From positions 1-62,724 of IMG/VR virus record IMGVR_UViG_3300014323_000033: DNA of 62,724 bases. One strand, 5' to 3'. The notes beneath the pieces are model-generated. The model was not told the DNA's origin, did no database searches, and saw nothing but the letters and a program-made list of their open reading frames with translations. Below, one piece after another: positions 41,428 through 50,214 of the stretch. The stretch's first letter is position 1. Each line of letters starts with the position of its first letter. Origin of the DNA: a virus. A program made the translations under genes and the position numbers.

Positions 41428-41867
41428 CAGTCGCGCGTCCGGGCGTCGGCCTTGGCGACGTAGAGGTGCACCTTGACGACGCCCGCCGTGAGCGCCGAGA
41501 GCTTGTGACCGCCGTCGGGGTCGAAGTTGGCGACGAGTGACTCGCCCTCGTAGAGGCCGCGAGGACGAACGCCCGCGGTGCCCTTGTAGAGACCCGCGAC
41601 CGCCATGCCGTCGAGCGCGCTCGCGATCGAGTCCTTGTCGCCGCTCCTGCCGAGCGTGACAGCGAGCGAGCTCACGCTGCCGCCGCTGCCGGGCGTCACG
41701 ACCTCGAAGTCGTAGTCCATGAGCACCTCACCGTCGCCGAGCGTCACGAGCGCGGCGTCGCCATCGGTGCCGTTGGTGTCCGCCGAGCCGACGAGATCGG
41801 CCAGAGCGATCGTGATGATGATGTGGCGCAGGCGCGCCTCGAAGGACCGAATCTCCCGTTGGCTCAT
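41427..41867 (-). CDS. Head-region structural protein (146 aa)
   Basis: A beta-rich acidic protein (LVTLGDGEVLMDYDFEVVTPGSGGSVSSLAVTLGR..., GVVKVHLYVAKADAR). It overlaps the protease gene by ATGA and follows the collagen-like fibre gene in the same operon. No family is recognised. It may be a head-surface base or cap for the fibre. Confidence 0.58.
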   Translation of the reverse strand: MSQREIRSFEARLRHIIITIALADLVGSADTNGTDGDAALVTLGDGEVLMDYDFEVVTPGSGGSVSSLAVTLGRSGDKDSIASALDGMAVAGLYKGTAGVRPRGLYEGESLVANFDPDGGHKLSALTAGVVKVHLYVAKADARTRD

Positions 41868-41915
41868 GGCGCGATGCTCCCCCCCTCGAGCGCGGCCGGT
41901 CTAGCCCCCCTTGGG

Positions 41916-43295
41916 CTACGCGTACTTGATGCTCGCCCAAACCTCATGGGTCGGGCCGATCCCGCTGAAATTCGTTTTGACCGCGATCTTGTCCCCGCGC
42001 GAGACCGCGACCGTGTGGGTGTCGTCTGCGAGCGCGAGCTCGAACCCGGTGAACGAAACGGTGAGCGCCGTTGCGCTGCCGTTCTTGTAGACCGTGAAGG
42101 TCGGCCCGGAGTCGAGGCCGCTCTCGGCGCTCACATAGAAGTTCTTGAGCGTGCCGTCGCGGTTGAGCACCACCTGCCCGTCGGCCTCGGCGACGAAGGG
42201 CTGGCCCGCCGGCGATCCCACGTTGAAAAAGTCCTGGCCGGTGCCGGTCGCTCCGGCATCGACGCCGAAGTAAAGGCCGGGCTCGACGTTGCTGCCGGTG
42301 GGCCCCTGCGTGCCTTGCGTGCCTTGCGTGCCCTGCGTGCCTTGGGCGCCCTGGACGCCTTGGCTGCCCTGCGCGCCTTGAGCACCTTGGGCGCCGGCCG
42401 CACCCTGAGCACCTTGAGCACCCGCTGCGCCCTGAGCTCCTTGCGCGCCGGCGTTGCCTTGAGCACCCGCTGCGCCCTGCGCGCCTTGAGCGCCCGCTGC
42501 ACCTTGGGCACCCGGCGCGCCCTGCGCACCCGCCGCGCCCTGGGCTCCTTGCGCACCCGCCGCACCCTGAGCGCCGGCCGCACCTTGCACGCCCTGCGCG
42601 CCGGCAGCGCCGTCGTCGCCCTGCGGCCCGTCGATCCCGTCGTCGCCCTGCACGCCCTGCGGCCCTTGAACGCCGGGGTCACCCTGCGCGCCCTGCGGCC
42701 CGCCCGTGCCCTGCGCGCCTTGGTTCCCCTGGGCGCCGGCGGCACCTTGCGCACCCTGCGGCCCTTGCGGTCCCTGCGCGCCGCCGCCCCCGCCGCCGGC
42801 CTGCAGAATGCGCAGCGCCTTGTTGATGGCCTCCGCCCACGTGAGCGACGAGAACTGCTTGAGCTCGGTCGGCACCATGAGGCGCAGGCCCGAGCCGTTC
42901 GCGTACACGACCATGCGCTCGAAAATCTTCGTCGGGTCCGGGCGGCCGAGCGCGTCGGTGCCGGAGTCGATCACGCTGCGCACGATCCACGAATGCAGCT
43001 CGTCGCCGGTGTCGGGGAACGCACACGTGATCTCGCCGGCGGGCGAGCCGGGCGAGCGCACGTACTGCCCGGTGGTGGCGCCCACGAGATCGAGCACGGG
43101 CGCGCCGTCGGAGCACTCCGGAGGGTTGACCAGAATGTCGGCGCCAGGCGTGTACGCGCTCGGGTCGAAGACGCGCAGGCGCCAGGTCTTCACGCCGTCC
43201 GGATCGCGCAGCGTGAACGTGAGCGTCGCGCCAGGCGTGGCGACGAAGCCCGCGTCCTCGCCGTCGTCGTTGATGTCGAACCGAGGGCTGGTCAC
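41916..43295 (-). CDS. Collagen-like fibre encoded within the head genes
   Basis: A 459-residue protein, GTG start. Residues 1-170 are an adaptor domain related to the first 183 of the fibre at 18414-21296. Residues about 172-334 are Gly-X-Y collagen-like triplets (GAQ, GAA, then GTQGTQGTQG). Residues 335-459 are a beta-rich tip with DGQVVLNRDGTLKNFYVSAESG and FTVYKNGSATALTVSFTGFELAL, like a jelly-roll head. It lies between the gpF-like gene and the protease gene, which suggests a head fibre rather than a tail fibre. Confidence 0.75.
   Translation of the reverse strand: MTSPRFDINDDGEDAGFVATPGATLTFTLRDPDGVKTWRLRVFDPSAYTPGADILVNPPECSDGAPVLDLVGATTGQYVRSPGSPAGEITCAFPDTGDELHSWIVRSVIDSGTDALGRPDPTKIFERMVVYANGSGLRLMVPTELKQFSSLTWAEAINKALRILQAGGGGGGAQGPQGPQGAQGAAGAQGNQGAQGTGGPQGAQGDPGVQGPQGVQGDDGIDGPQGDDGAAGAQGVQGAAGAQGAAGAQGAQGAAGAQGAPGAQGAAGAQGAQGAAGAQGNAGAQGAQGAAGAQGAQGAAGAQGAQGAQGSQGVQGAQGTQGTQGTQGTQGPTGSNVEPGLYFGVDAGATGTGQDFFNVGSPAGQPFVAEADGQVVLNRDGTLKNFYVSAESGLDSGPTFTVYKNGSATALTVSFTGFELALADDTHTVAVSRGDKIAVKTNFSGIGPTHEVWASIKYA
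42294..42782 (-). repeat. Collagen-like triplet repeat tract (head-region fibre)
   Basis: Encodes about 163 residues of Gly-X-Y with 9-bp periodicity, similar in triplet choice to the tract at 20253-20747, including the GTQ run at the C-terminal end. High similarity between two tracts 21.5 kb apart on the same strand makes recombination between them possible. Confidence 0.85.
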
Positions 43296-43328
43296 GGAGC
43301 GAGGCTAGCGACCGCGCGCCCGGCCCCG

Positions 43329-44342
43329 CTAGAGCAGCCCGCCCACGGTCGAGACGAAACCCTTGTCGGGCACCTCGGCGAGGTCGCTCTCGACCGGGCC
43401 ATCGTAGCTCGCGGGCAGCGAGCGGAGCCGGTGCCGGCAGTTGAAACCCCACGGCGGGATCTTGCCCTTCCAATTGGGGTTGTCGGCCCGCATGACGGCG
43501 TTGTTGTGCTGCGCGTGCCATGGGCGCTCGCGCGGCGGCCCGTCGCCCACGCCGACGACCTGCCAGAACGGACGCACCTTGAGCACGCTCGGGCGCATCA
43601 TGTGCTCGAGGCGCCCGGCGCTGTACGCCTTCTGCACGTTGGTGCGGAAGATCGTTTCCACGTGCGACGGGCTCTTCGGCGTCCAGCCGTTCGAGACGAG
43701 CCGCTGCTCGACGAACGCGCGGAAGCTTCGGAGGTCCGCGCCCTCGGCGACCTGGCGCGCGAGCTCCTGCTGCGCGACCTTGAGCATGGACTTCTTTCCG
43801 AGGCCCGCGAGCGTGAACGCCTTCTCTTGCGCCTTGCTGTCGAGCGCGTCGAAGACGCGGCGCGTGACGGGCTTGAGCTCGAGGAACTTGGCGACCGCCG
43901 TCTGGTAGGGCAGCGAGTCGAAGCCGATGAACTTGAAAACGGTCCCCACGTCGACGAGCCGGCGCGCCGTGGCCTGCACGCTCGCGGGCTCCTCGAACGC
44001 CGGCGCCGCGATCTCGTTGTCGGTGCTCACCTCGTAGGCGCTGTCCATCGCGCCGAGCATGACGCCGTGAGTGAGCGACTGCTGCAGCGGGTCGGCGAAG
44101 AGCTTGACCGCGCTCGGCGGGATCGCGTCGGCGAGCGCCTGCAGGATCGCCTCGGGTGTCGAAAGCCCGTCGACGGCGAGGCCGATCATGCTCACCCAAT
44201 GACCAGTCACCACGGAGCCGTCGGCGACGCCCGTGTCGATGATCGTCTCGGGCGAGCCGTTGACGCGCTCGGCTTCCTTCTCGGTGAGCAGGTGCGGCGG
44301 CAGCGCCGCGCAGATGGCGCAGCTACTCGTCGCGGTGCTCAT
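43329..44342 (-). CDS. Minor head protein (Mu gpF / SPP1 gp7-like)
   Basis: A 337-residue protein starting at the ATG at 44342, overlapping the portal stop by 20 bases. The C-terminal half has the gpF hallmark: RSFRAFVEQRL....WTPKSPSHVETIFRTNVQKAYSAGR, VGVGDGPPRERPWHAQHNNAVMRADNPNWK and PPWGFNCRHRLRSL. The F.TN...AY..GR and P.G..CRC/CRH strings are diagnostic. It sits inside the head near the portal and is probably ejected or assembles the connector. Confidence 0.85.
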   Translation of the reverse strand: MSTATSSCAICAALPPHLLTEKEAERVNGSPETIIDTGVADGSVVTGHWVSMIGLAVDGLSTPEAILQALADAIPPSAVKLFADPLQQSLTHGVMLGAMDSAYEVSTDNEIAAPAFEEPASVQATARRLVDVGTVFKFIGFDSLPYQTAVAKFLELKPVTRRVFDALDSKAQEKAFTLAGLGKKSMLKVAQQELARQVAEGADLRSFRAFVEQRLVSNGWTPKSPSHVETIFRTNVQKAYSAGRLEHMMRPSVLKVRPFWQVVGVGDGPPRERPWHAQHNNAVMRADNPNWKGKIPPWGFNCRHRLRSLPASYDGPVESDLAEVPDKGFVSTVGGLL

Positions 44343-46074
44343 CGGCGAGCCCCGAGGGAGGATCGAACGCCGGCCTGATGAGCCCGCCCTCGGTCGCCGG
44401 CGTGGGGAGCTCGGAGGGCGGCACGGGCTGCCCGGGTGGTGGCGTGCCGGGTGGCGCAGGAGCGGGCGGCGGCGGCTGCGCGGGTGGCGCTCCGGGGTTC
44501 GTCGGCGGCGGCAGGACGCCGAGCGGCTCGGCCGGCGGCAGCTCAAGCTCGCCGGGCTTCGGCGTCTTGCCCTTCGGGTAGACGATGCGAACGCGCGGCG
44601 TGGGCTCGGGGAACCCGGGTTCGGCCTGCTCGGCGATCTCCTGCAGGAACGCCTCATGCGCCTCGTCGGGGATCCGGTAGCCCGCGCGCTCGTGCGCCTC
44701 CTCGAGCGCGATCTTTAGGCCGGCGCTCGTGGCCTCCTTGATCCGCGTGACCTCCTTGTCGCGGTCGACCATGGCCTCGAGCTTCGTCCGGTAGATCGGC
44801 GCGTAGGGCATGGCCTGCTCGCCGTAGTTCAGGAGGACGATCTCGTCGCACAACTGCTGCTCGATCGCTTCGTCTTCGTCCATGCAATCGGCCGCGATGA
44901 TGAGGTCCTCCTCCGAGAGGTGCGCGTCGCCGATGCTCGAGCCGAGGCCCGTGCTCACGGCGTCGGTCGTCCCCGTCGCGCCGAGGATCAGTTTCGAGAG
45001 CACGAAGCGCGCGTCGTCGATCGACTCCTTGTGCGTCTGCGAGCTGCCGGGGCCGGGCTGGAAGAACCCCGCTTTCACGCCGGGCGCGAGCCAGAACGCC
45101 TGCTTGCTGCTCATGTTCTGCAGCACCTCGAACGCGTCCTGGATCAGGTCCGCCGAGGCCGGGCGGTCGCCGTCGGAGTACGCCCAGCGCCACGGCTTGG
45201 CGAATTGCTCGAGGAGCTCGAGGCGCTCGCGCGTGCCGAGCCGTTGGAAGTACGACCAGTAGAGGCACCGGAGCTGCAGGCCCTCGAGCTCGGCGTAGTC
45301 GTCGAAGAGCTGCGGTTGGAACGCGAGGAACTTGCCCGGGAAGTCGTTGAGCCGGATCCCGTGCACGGTCGTGTTGAACCCGCCGTCACTCCAATCGTCC
45401 ACGAGCACGAGCTCACGCTGCGCCGTGAAGGACACGCGCCGCGGGTGCACCCAATGCAGGCCGACGAGCTTCCACGCCTCGGGGCGGGCGAGGCCGAGCT
45501 CGGGCCCGGGGACGACCTTCCATTCCTTCTCGAGCACGGCGCGGCCGTCCCACACACCCCAACGCAGGCGGCGCCGCGCGCGCCGGAAGTCCTTGAGCGA
45601 CATCAACTGCGAGCGGACGTGATCGGCGATCTCCTTGGCGAGCTCGGCGTCGAAGCCGCGCACGCCCTCGCCCGTGTTGGCGACGACCTCCCATTCGAAC
45701 ACGCTCGCGCGGTTGAGCCGCTTCTGCAGGAGCCCGGACGTGTGGCCGTCGAGCAGCAGTGACTCGCGGCCCATGTCCGTCACCTCGCGCATGCGGCCGC
45801 GCATGACGTTGCGGATCGAGAGGTCGATGCGGTCGAGGTCAAGCGAGCGCCCGAAGTAGGTCCGGGCCTGCTCGGTCTTCGGCAGCTTGCCCGTGAGGCG
45901 CTGCGCGAGCTCGAGACGGTTGAGCCCCGAGTAGAGCGCGCGCACCCCGGCCCGCTCGAGCTGGCGCGCCCGTCGTTCGTTGCGGCGCTCCTCGAGCTCG
46001 CGGCGGCGCTCGCTCCGGGCGTTGCCCTTGGTGACCTTGGGTGTGCGCTTCCCAGTGAGAGCGGCTCGGGCCAT
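44323..46074 (-). CDS. Portal protein (DUF935, Mu gp29-like)
   Basis: A 583-residue protein, ATG at 46074. It has the DUF935 portal pattern: DIDLSIRNV.RGRMREVTDMGRESLLLDGHTSGLLQKRLNRASVFEWEV, WDGRAVLEKEWK, HWVHPRRVSF, YWSYFQRLGTRERLELLEQFAKPWRWAYSD, and FVLSKLILGATGTTD. The C-terminal 90 residues are Pro-rich. It forms the dodecameric DNA entry/exit ring. The next gene is the gpF-like protein, as in Mu. Confidence 0.85.
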   Translation of the reverse strand: MARAALTGKRTPKVTKGNARSERRRELEERRNERRARQLERAGVRALYSGLNRLELAQRLTGKLPKTEQARTYFGRSLDLDRIDLSIRNVMRGRMREVTDMGRESLLLDGHTSGLLQKRLNRASVFEWEVVANTGEGVRGFDAELAKEIADHVRSQLMSLKDFRRARRRLRWGVWDGRAVLEKEWKVVPGPELGLARPEAWKLVGLHWVHPRRVSFTAQRELVLVDDWSDGGFNTTVHGIRLNDFPGKFLAFQPQLFDDYAELEGLQLRCLYWSYFQRLGTRERLELLEQFAKPWRWAYSDGDRPASADLIQDAFEVLQNMSSKQAFWLAPGVKAGFFQPGPGSSQTHKESIDDARFVLSKLILGATGTTDAVSTGLGSSIGDAHLSEEDLIIAADCMDEDEAIEQQLCDEIVLLNYGEQAMPYAPIYRTKLEAMVDRDKEVTRIKEATSAGLKIALEEAHERAGYRIPDEAHEAFLQEIAEQAEPGFPEPTPRVRIVYPKGKTPKPGELELPPAEPLGVLPPPTNPGAPPAQPPPPAPAPPGTPPPGQPVPPSELPTPATEGGLIRPAFDPPSGLADEHRDE

Positions 46075-46109
46075 GCGCCGCGAGCATCGCACGCCCCTAA
46101 CGGGGCCGG
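46075..46109 (-). promoter_or_regulatory. CCGTTAGGG-type motif before the portal gene
   Basis: CCCTAACGG occurs at 46095-46103 on plus (CCGTTAGGG on minus), in the 35-base gap before the portal start at 46074. CCCC-TAA-CGGGG gives partial dyad symmetry. This is one of five copies of the nonamer, four of them in gaps before genes. Confidence 0.3.
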
Positions 46110-46679
46110 CTACCTTGCGGCCGAGCGCGCCAGGCGCACGAGGTAGCGCGCGAAAAGGACCGGCGTTCGATTCCGCTGGGCTCGGCTGCAGACCTTCACG
46201 CCCGGCGGCACGAGCCCGCCGTCGCTCGAGGTGCCGCGCCGGCGACGCCCCGAGACCCAATGTGTGGGCGCGCGCCCGAAGAACGGAGGAGCCGCGAGCG
46301 CCGAGCGCGGCACGCCCACGAGGTAGAGCCAGGTCCGTTTACGCGCGGGGTGCCCCCATTCGCATTGGTCCACCTCGAGCGAGAAGCCGCCCCACCGATC
46401 GGGCCGCTCGCCGGGCTTGGGCAGGTAGGCGAAGAGCGCCGAGCGCGCGGGGTGCTCGAGGACGCCGCCCCAACGGCGCACCTGCCGGATCGCGAGCAGC
46501 GCGAGGTCGCGGTCCTCGGCTCGGTGCAGGTGCGAGTTACCGCCCCACGCCCCACAAGGCGGGTGGGCGACGATCGGGTGCGGGCCCGCGTAGGCGCGCG
46601 CGTCACGCTCGCGCGGCCAGGCGTCGACGCCGGCGAGCTCGGCGTACGGCCCGAGCGCGTCGACGTAGAGGGCCGCTAC
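46110..46679 (-). CDS. Methylase-like protein with PPC motif, start unclear
   Basis: About 190 residues. The product carries PIVAHPPCGAWGGN, then EDRDLALLAIRQVRRWGGVLEHPARSALF, and GHPARKRTWLYLVG, a set known from a phage protein family related to C5-cytosine methylases (PPC is the catalytic-loop-like motif). No normal start codon exists near the upstream stop: the frame has GTA at 46679 and the next GTG lies about 200 bases inside the previous gene. The 5' end is therefore uncertain. It may be an active base-modifying enzyme or a relic. Confidence 0.6.
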   Translation of the reverse strand, partial: VAALYVDALGPYAELAGVDAWPRERDARAYAGPHPIVAHPPCGAWGGNSHLHRAEDRDLALLAIRQVRRWGGVLEHPARSALFAYLPKPGERPDRWGGFSLEVDQCEWGHPARKRTWLYLVGVPRSALAAPPFFGRAPTHWVSGRRRRGTSSDGGLVPPGVKVCSRAQRNRTPVLFARYLVRLARSAAR

Positions 46680-47044
46680 CCGAGCAGCGCGAGCACGGCC
46701 GCGCGAGCTCGGGCGCGCAGGCTCGGCGGCGCCGGCGGCGGCATGCGCAGCTCGCTCGTGAGCTTGCGCGCGAGGCTCTCGGCCTGGGCCGCTTCCGCGC
46801 GCCGCACGGCCACCCGCTCGAGGATCGTGGGGCCCATGTCCCGCACGAGCTGCTCGGTCCGCATGAGGCGCTGCCACGGCTTCGCCTTGCCCGCCTGCGG
46901 CGCGAGCGTCTCGGTCAGTGCGCGCACCGTCCATTCGACGCCCTCGAGGAACCCGCGCAGCTTGCCCGCCGCGATCCACGCTTGCGCGAGCGCGTCGAGC
47001 TCTGCGTGCGCTCGCGCCTTTTCGTCGCAACCCTTACAGCTCAC
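46676..47044 (-). CDS. Hypothetical helical protein (122 aa)
   Basis: GTG start overlapping the previous stop. CKGC near the N-terminus, then an Arg/Glu/Ala-rich helical body (HAELDALAQAWIAAGKLRGFLEGVEWTVRALTETL) and a Pro-rich C-terminal segment. No family is recognised. It sits between terminase and portal genes. Confidence 0.6.
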   Translation of the reverse strand: MSCKGCDEKARAHAELDALAQAWIAAGKLRGFLEGVEWTVRALTETLAPQAGKAKPWQRLMRTEQLVRDMGPTILERVAVRRAEAAQAESLARKLTSELRMPPPAPPSLRARARAAVLALLG

Positions 47045-47382
47045 GGAGCGGGCGGCTCGGCGGGTGCGGGCGGAGCGGGTTCGATCGGCGCCGCCGGCGG
47101 GGTGTAGCGCACGAAGCCGTTGAAGTACTTCGCCTCGCCGTCGAGCACGGCCGCGATGAGGCCCTGGCCCTTGTCGTCGATCCCGCAAACGCCGTTGAGC
47201 AGCGAGAGGAACGACATCAGGCCGGTCTCACCGTCGAAGAGCTGCGCGTCTCGCGTGCCCGGCGACGCCTTGGTGCTCTTCTCGAGCAGGCGGCCGACGT
47301 CGCTCATGACGTCCGGATTTTGGCAAAGCTCGTTCAAGCGAGCGATCAGTGCGTCGGCGAGCTCGGGGTTCGGTTGCGGCAT
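47041..47382 (-). CDS. Hypothetical protein (113 aa)
   Basis: Acidic helical N-terminal part (ELADALIARLNELCQNPDVMSDVGRLLEKST) and GLMSFLSLLNGVCGIDDKGQGLIAAVLDG, followed by a Pro/Ala tail. No family is recognised. It overlaps the next gene by GTGA. Confidence 0.6.
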   Translation of the reverse strand: MPQPNPELADALIARLNELCQNPDVMSDVGRLLEKSTKASPGTRDAQLFDGETGLMSFLSLLNGVCGIDDKGQGLIAAVLDGEAKYFNGFVRYTPPAAPIEPAPPAPAEPPAP

Positions 47383-47396
47383 GGCGGGCGGGCCTC

Positions 47397-47882
47397 CTAG
47401 TCCTCGGGACCGTACATCATCTGGCGGTCACCGTCGCGCCGGTCGCCCTCGGCGCGGGCGGCCTGCTCGTCCTGGTACGGCCGTTTGCATTTCGGGCAGC
47501 GCGGCCGCTCGCGCCGGTGCGGCAGGTTCCCGCAAAGTATACAAATGGATACCCGCGGGCGGGTGCGAGCGCGGGGGCATTCGGCGGCCGTGTGCTCCGG
47601 CGAGCGGCAGAGCTTGCAGGACGGCGGCGGCCTGATCTCGCGCGCGCACGCCTCGCACGCTCCGACGGCCTCGAGGATCCGCGCCTTGCTCCGGCGGAAG
47701 GTCGCGCCGCAGCGCGTGCAGAAGCAGGCCCACATGCGGCGGTCGCTCCTGATCTCCTCGGTGGGCCCGAGCACGAGCAGGTAGTCCTTTCGGAAGCCCG
47801 AGAGGTTCTCGCCCGCCGGCGGCCGCTGCGTGAGCCGCGAGCGCGGCACGCCCGGCAGCGAGGAGCCGTCGGGGCGCGCCAT
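47397..47882 (-). CDS. Cys-rich multi-zinc-finger protein (161 aa)
   Basis: ATG overlaps the stop of the large terminase (ATGA). It carries three or four zinc modules: CFCTRCGATF with CEAC, CKLCRSPEHTAAEC (a retroviral-type CCHC-like knuckle), and CILCGNLPHRRERPRCPKCKRPY. A nucleic-acid-binding role in packaging or late expression is plausible from the coupling to terminase. Confidence 0.68.
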   Translation of the reverse strand: MARPDGSSLPGVPRSRLTQRPPAGENLSGFRKDYLLVLGPTEEIRSDRRMWACFCTRCGATFRRSKARILEAVGACEACAREIRPPPSCKLCRSPEHTAAECPRARTRPRVSICILCGNLPHRRERPRCPKCKRPYQDEQAARAEGDRRDGDRQMMYGPED

Positions 47883-49516
47883 CAGAAGCCCCCGAGCTTG
47901 CGCCGGTCGCGCCCGGTGCCGCTGCGCGTGCCCGCAAGTCGGCCCGTCTCGTAGGCCTTCCAGACGGCGAGCACGAACGCGGGCACTAGGTCCAAGTGTG
48001 ACCCGGGCGTGCGGGCCAGTACAATTTGAAAGTCCCCGCCCGGCTTCGGCTTGGCGACGACCTTCTCGAGCTGCTCGATCAGGCGCTTGTAGGCCAGGGG
48101 GACGCGCACCCGCCCGTCGTGAATGAGCGCCTTCACGATGCGGTACCGCTCGTTGTTGCCGTTGTGGCCGCCGGGCGCGGGGTCGAGCTGCACGTCGCCC
48201 TCGAGGTGCTCGCGCGCCGGTTCGAGCATCGCGCCGTCGCTCATGAGCTGCCGCTCGCCGTGGCGCCGCGCCATCTCCTCGCCGAGCGCGACCATGGCCG
48301 AAAGCTTGAGCGGCGCGCCTCGCTTCGGGTTCTCCTCGGCGAGGTCGGTCACCACGTACACGTCCTGCTCTGGCTTGTGGACCTTCCGGCCCTTCTCTTC
48401 GTGCCAAAGCATTTGGCGGTGCACGGCGACGAAGGCCGCCGCGTCGCGCACGAGGCCGAGGTCGGCGCCCACGCCGGCGACCCACCCGGGCCGGGGCGGG
48501 CGCGGGTTCGGCTTCACGTCTTGCCGCAGGCACGCCCGGAGCGCGGTCTTGTCGAAGAAGAGCAGCGTCCCGATCGGCATGAACCGCGCGCCGTACTCGC
48601 GCTCGGCGTTAGCCGGGTTGCGCGCCTGCTCCTTGGCGACGGTCTTCCGGTTGCGCTCCGTGTCGAGGAGCACGAGCGTCGGCGCCCACACGCCGATCGC
48701 GTCCTCGGGATGCTCGTAGTTTCTTTCCCACTGCTCGTGAAGCAGGCCGGCCTCGGCGAACGGCGTCGAGACCAGGACGGCCATCCCGTCGGGCAAGAGG
48801 CGCGGCGTGATGGCGTTGAACACGTCCTGGTCGTTGACGACCTTCGTGCTGTCCTGGAAGAACGCGCATTCGTCGAGGCACGCCCCGATCAGCGAGCGGC
48901 CACGGACCGCGCCGCCGCCGCGGGTGGCGGGCAGCACCTCGATCCGCACCTCGAGCTCGTCGCTCGGCCGTTTGAAGACCAGCACGTCGGCGCTCTCGGC
49001 GACGAGCAGGTCGGAGAGCACCGGGGTCCGCAGCGCCGCGCCGCGCGCGTACCTGAGCGCCTGGCGCGCGAGGCCCTTGTTCGGCGCCACGATGAGCGCG
49101 ACCGCTTGCTCGCCCGGCGCGAGCGTCGAGAGGTCGGCCACGAAACAGCGCCAAAGGCAGTAGAGCGCGACGAGTACTCGGGTCTTGCCACCACGCGCGC
49201 CGCACACGGCCACGAGCACGGCGCGCGCCTCGGCGGGGATGACGTCGACGTCGGCGCCGAAGAGCTCGGCCCGGTACCGCTGCAGCTCGGGCGGTAGGTC
49301 CTTCGGCTCGACGCCATCGAAGGCCACGAGCACGAGCGCCCGCTGCCCGTCGCTCAACTCGAATTGAACGATGCGGTCGCAGAAGCTCGTGAACGAATGC
49401 TTGTGCAGGCCGCGCCGCTCGAGCTCGACGCGGGCAAGCGCACGAGCGCGCGGATCCTCTACGAGGCGCTTGGCTCGGGGTCTTGGCTCTTGGAGTGCTG
49501 CAGCTCCTCGGGGCAT
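47882..49516 (-). CDS. Terminase large subunit
   Basis: A 544-residue packaging motor. ATPase: Walker A CGARGGKT (105-112), Walker B LIGACLDECAFF (209-220, D215/E216), then VLVSTPFAEAGLLHEQW, the coupling motif region. Nuclease: GVGADLGLVRDAAAFVAVH (near 355-375) with the first acidic residue of an RNase H-like fold, and later YVVTDLAEENPKRG and SDGAMLE. The gene overlaps the upstream small membrane-protein gene by 58 bases. Confidence 0.9.
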   Translation of the reverse strand: MPRGAAALQEPRPRAKRLVEDPRARALARVELERRGLHKHSFTSFCDRIVQFELSDGQRALVLVAFDGVEPKDLPPELQRYRAELFGADVDVIPAEARAVLVAVCGARGGKTRVLVALYCLWRCFVADLSTLAPGEQAVALIVAPNKGLARQALRYARGAALRTPVLSDLLVAESADVLVFKRPSDELEVRIEVLPATRGGGAVRGRSLIGACLDECAFFQDSTKVVNDQDVFNAITPRLLPDGMAVLVSTPFAEAGLLHEQWERNYEHPEDAIGVWAPTLVLLDTERNRKTVAKEQARNPANAEREYGARFMPIGTLLFFDKTALRACLRQDVKPNPRPPRPGWVAGVGADLGLVRDAAAFVAVHRQMLWHEEKGRKVHKPEQDVYVVTDLAEENPKRGAPLKLSAMVALGEEMARRHGERQLMSDGAMLEPAREHLEGDVQLDPAPGGHNGNNERYRIVKALIHDGRVRVPLAYKRLIEQLEKVVAKPKPGGDFQIVLARTPGSHLDLVPAFVLAVWKAYETGRLAGTRSGTGRDRRKLGGF

Positions 49517-49725
49517 TGCTCTTGCGCTAGCAACGTGGCGATGAGCGCCTTGGCCTCGTCGCGTTCTTCGCGCGCGATCGAGACCGCGCGAATCCAGCGA
49601 TCTTCAATGATCCCGGCCTTCGTGTCACGCACCACCCACCCGAAGGCGTAGCCGACGGCGAAGCCGAGCCCAGTGCAGACCGTCGCCGCACCGGCGCCCC
49701 ACAACGCCGCGAGCTCCGGGCTCAC
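49459..49725 (-). CDS. Small membrane protein before terminase (88 aa)
   Basis: GTG start overlapping the previous stop. One hydrophobic helix (residues about 8-30, GAGAATVCTGLGFAVGYAFGWVV), then a charged helical tail. No family is recognised. A holin-type or envelope-associated role is possible, but it is far from the endolysin. Its 3' end overlaps the terminase start. Confidence 0.55.
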   Translation of the reverse strand: MSPELAALWGAGAATVCTGLGFAVGYAFGWVVRDTKAGIIEDRWIRAVSIAREERDEAKALIATLLAQEQCPEELQHSKSQDPEPSAS

Positions 49726-49964
49726 GGCACGTAGCCGGCAGCGCGGGCGGCGTTGACGATTTTCGAGCTGGCTTGCGCACGGCCGCCGGTGCCCGAGAGC
49801 TGCACGGCCAGGGCGCGCAGGAGCTCGAGGTCGCATTCGTACTGCACGATGCGGGCGCGCACGATCCCGAGGGCGACGGCGCGCGGGCTCGCGGGCTTGC
49901 GCGGCGCCTTCGTAGTTTTCTGCGAACGGACGCGGGCTCGGCTACGGCTCTTCTTGGCTGCCAT
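49722..49964 (-). CDS. Small basic protein (80 aa)
   Basis: ATG with AAAGGAG upstream. Very basic N-terminal 30 residues (KKSRSRARVRSQKTTKAPRKP), then a helical part. DNA binding is possible. No family is recognised. It is overlapped by the end of the preceding gene. Confidence 0.58.
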   Translation of the reverse strand: MAAKKSRSRARVRSQKTTKAPRKPASPRAVALGIVRARIVQYECDLELLRALAVQLSGTGGRAQASSKIVNAARAAGYVP

Positions 49965-50214
49965 GGTCGGGGGCTCCTTTGCGGACGTCTGCCCGCACGG
50001 TTATCACGAAGCGCGAGGGGTCGGTGCGCAGGCCGTGCGGCGGCCGCGTCTCGAGCTCGACCACGGGCTGCCAATGGCGCGACCACTCATCGACGGTCAT
50101 CCCGGCTTGAGCGGCCCACGCGCGCACGGCCGTGTCGGTGAGCTCGCCCGCTTGCTCCTGCAGCCGCTCGGCCGCGAGCTGGTACGCATCAGCGTCGGGT
50201 TTGCGCTTTCCCAT
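49942..50214 (-). CDS. Hypothetical protein (90 aa)
   Basis: Helical N-terminus (DAYQLAAERLQEQAGELTDTAVRAWAAQAGMTVDEWSRHWQPVV), then a beta segment RFVITVRADVRKG. The first part could hold a helix-turn-helix, but this is weak. Overlaps both neighbours. Confidence 0.55.
   Translation of the reverse strand: MGKRKPDADAYQLAAERLQEQAGELTDTAVRAWAAQAGMTVDEWSRHWQPVVELETRPPHGLRTDPSRFVITVRADVRKGAPDHGSQEEP

Noticed and set aside
49459-49836. Longer start for the small membrane protein before terminase
   Set aside because: Codons before 49725 overlap the upstream gene and give Arg/Pro-rich shadow sequence. GTG at 49725 gives GTGA coupling.
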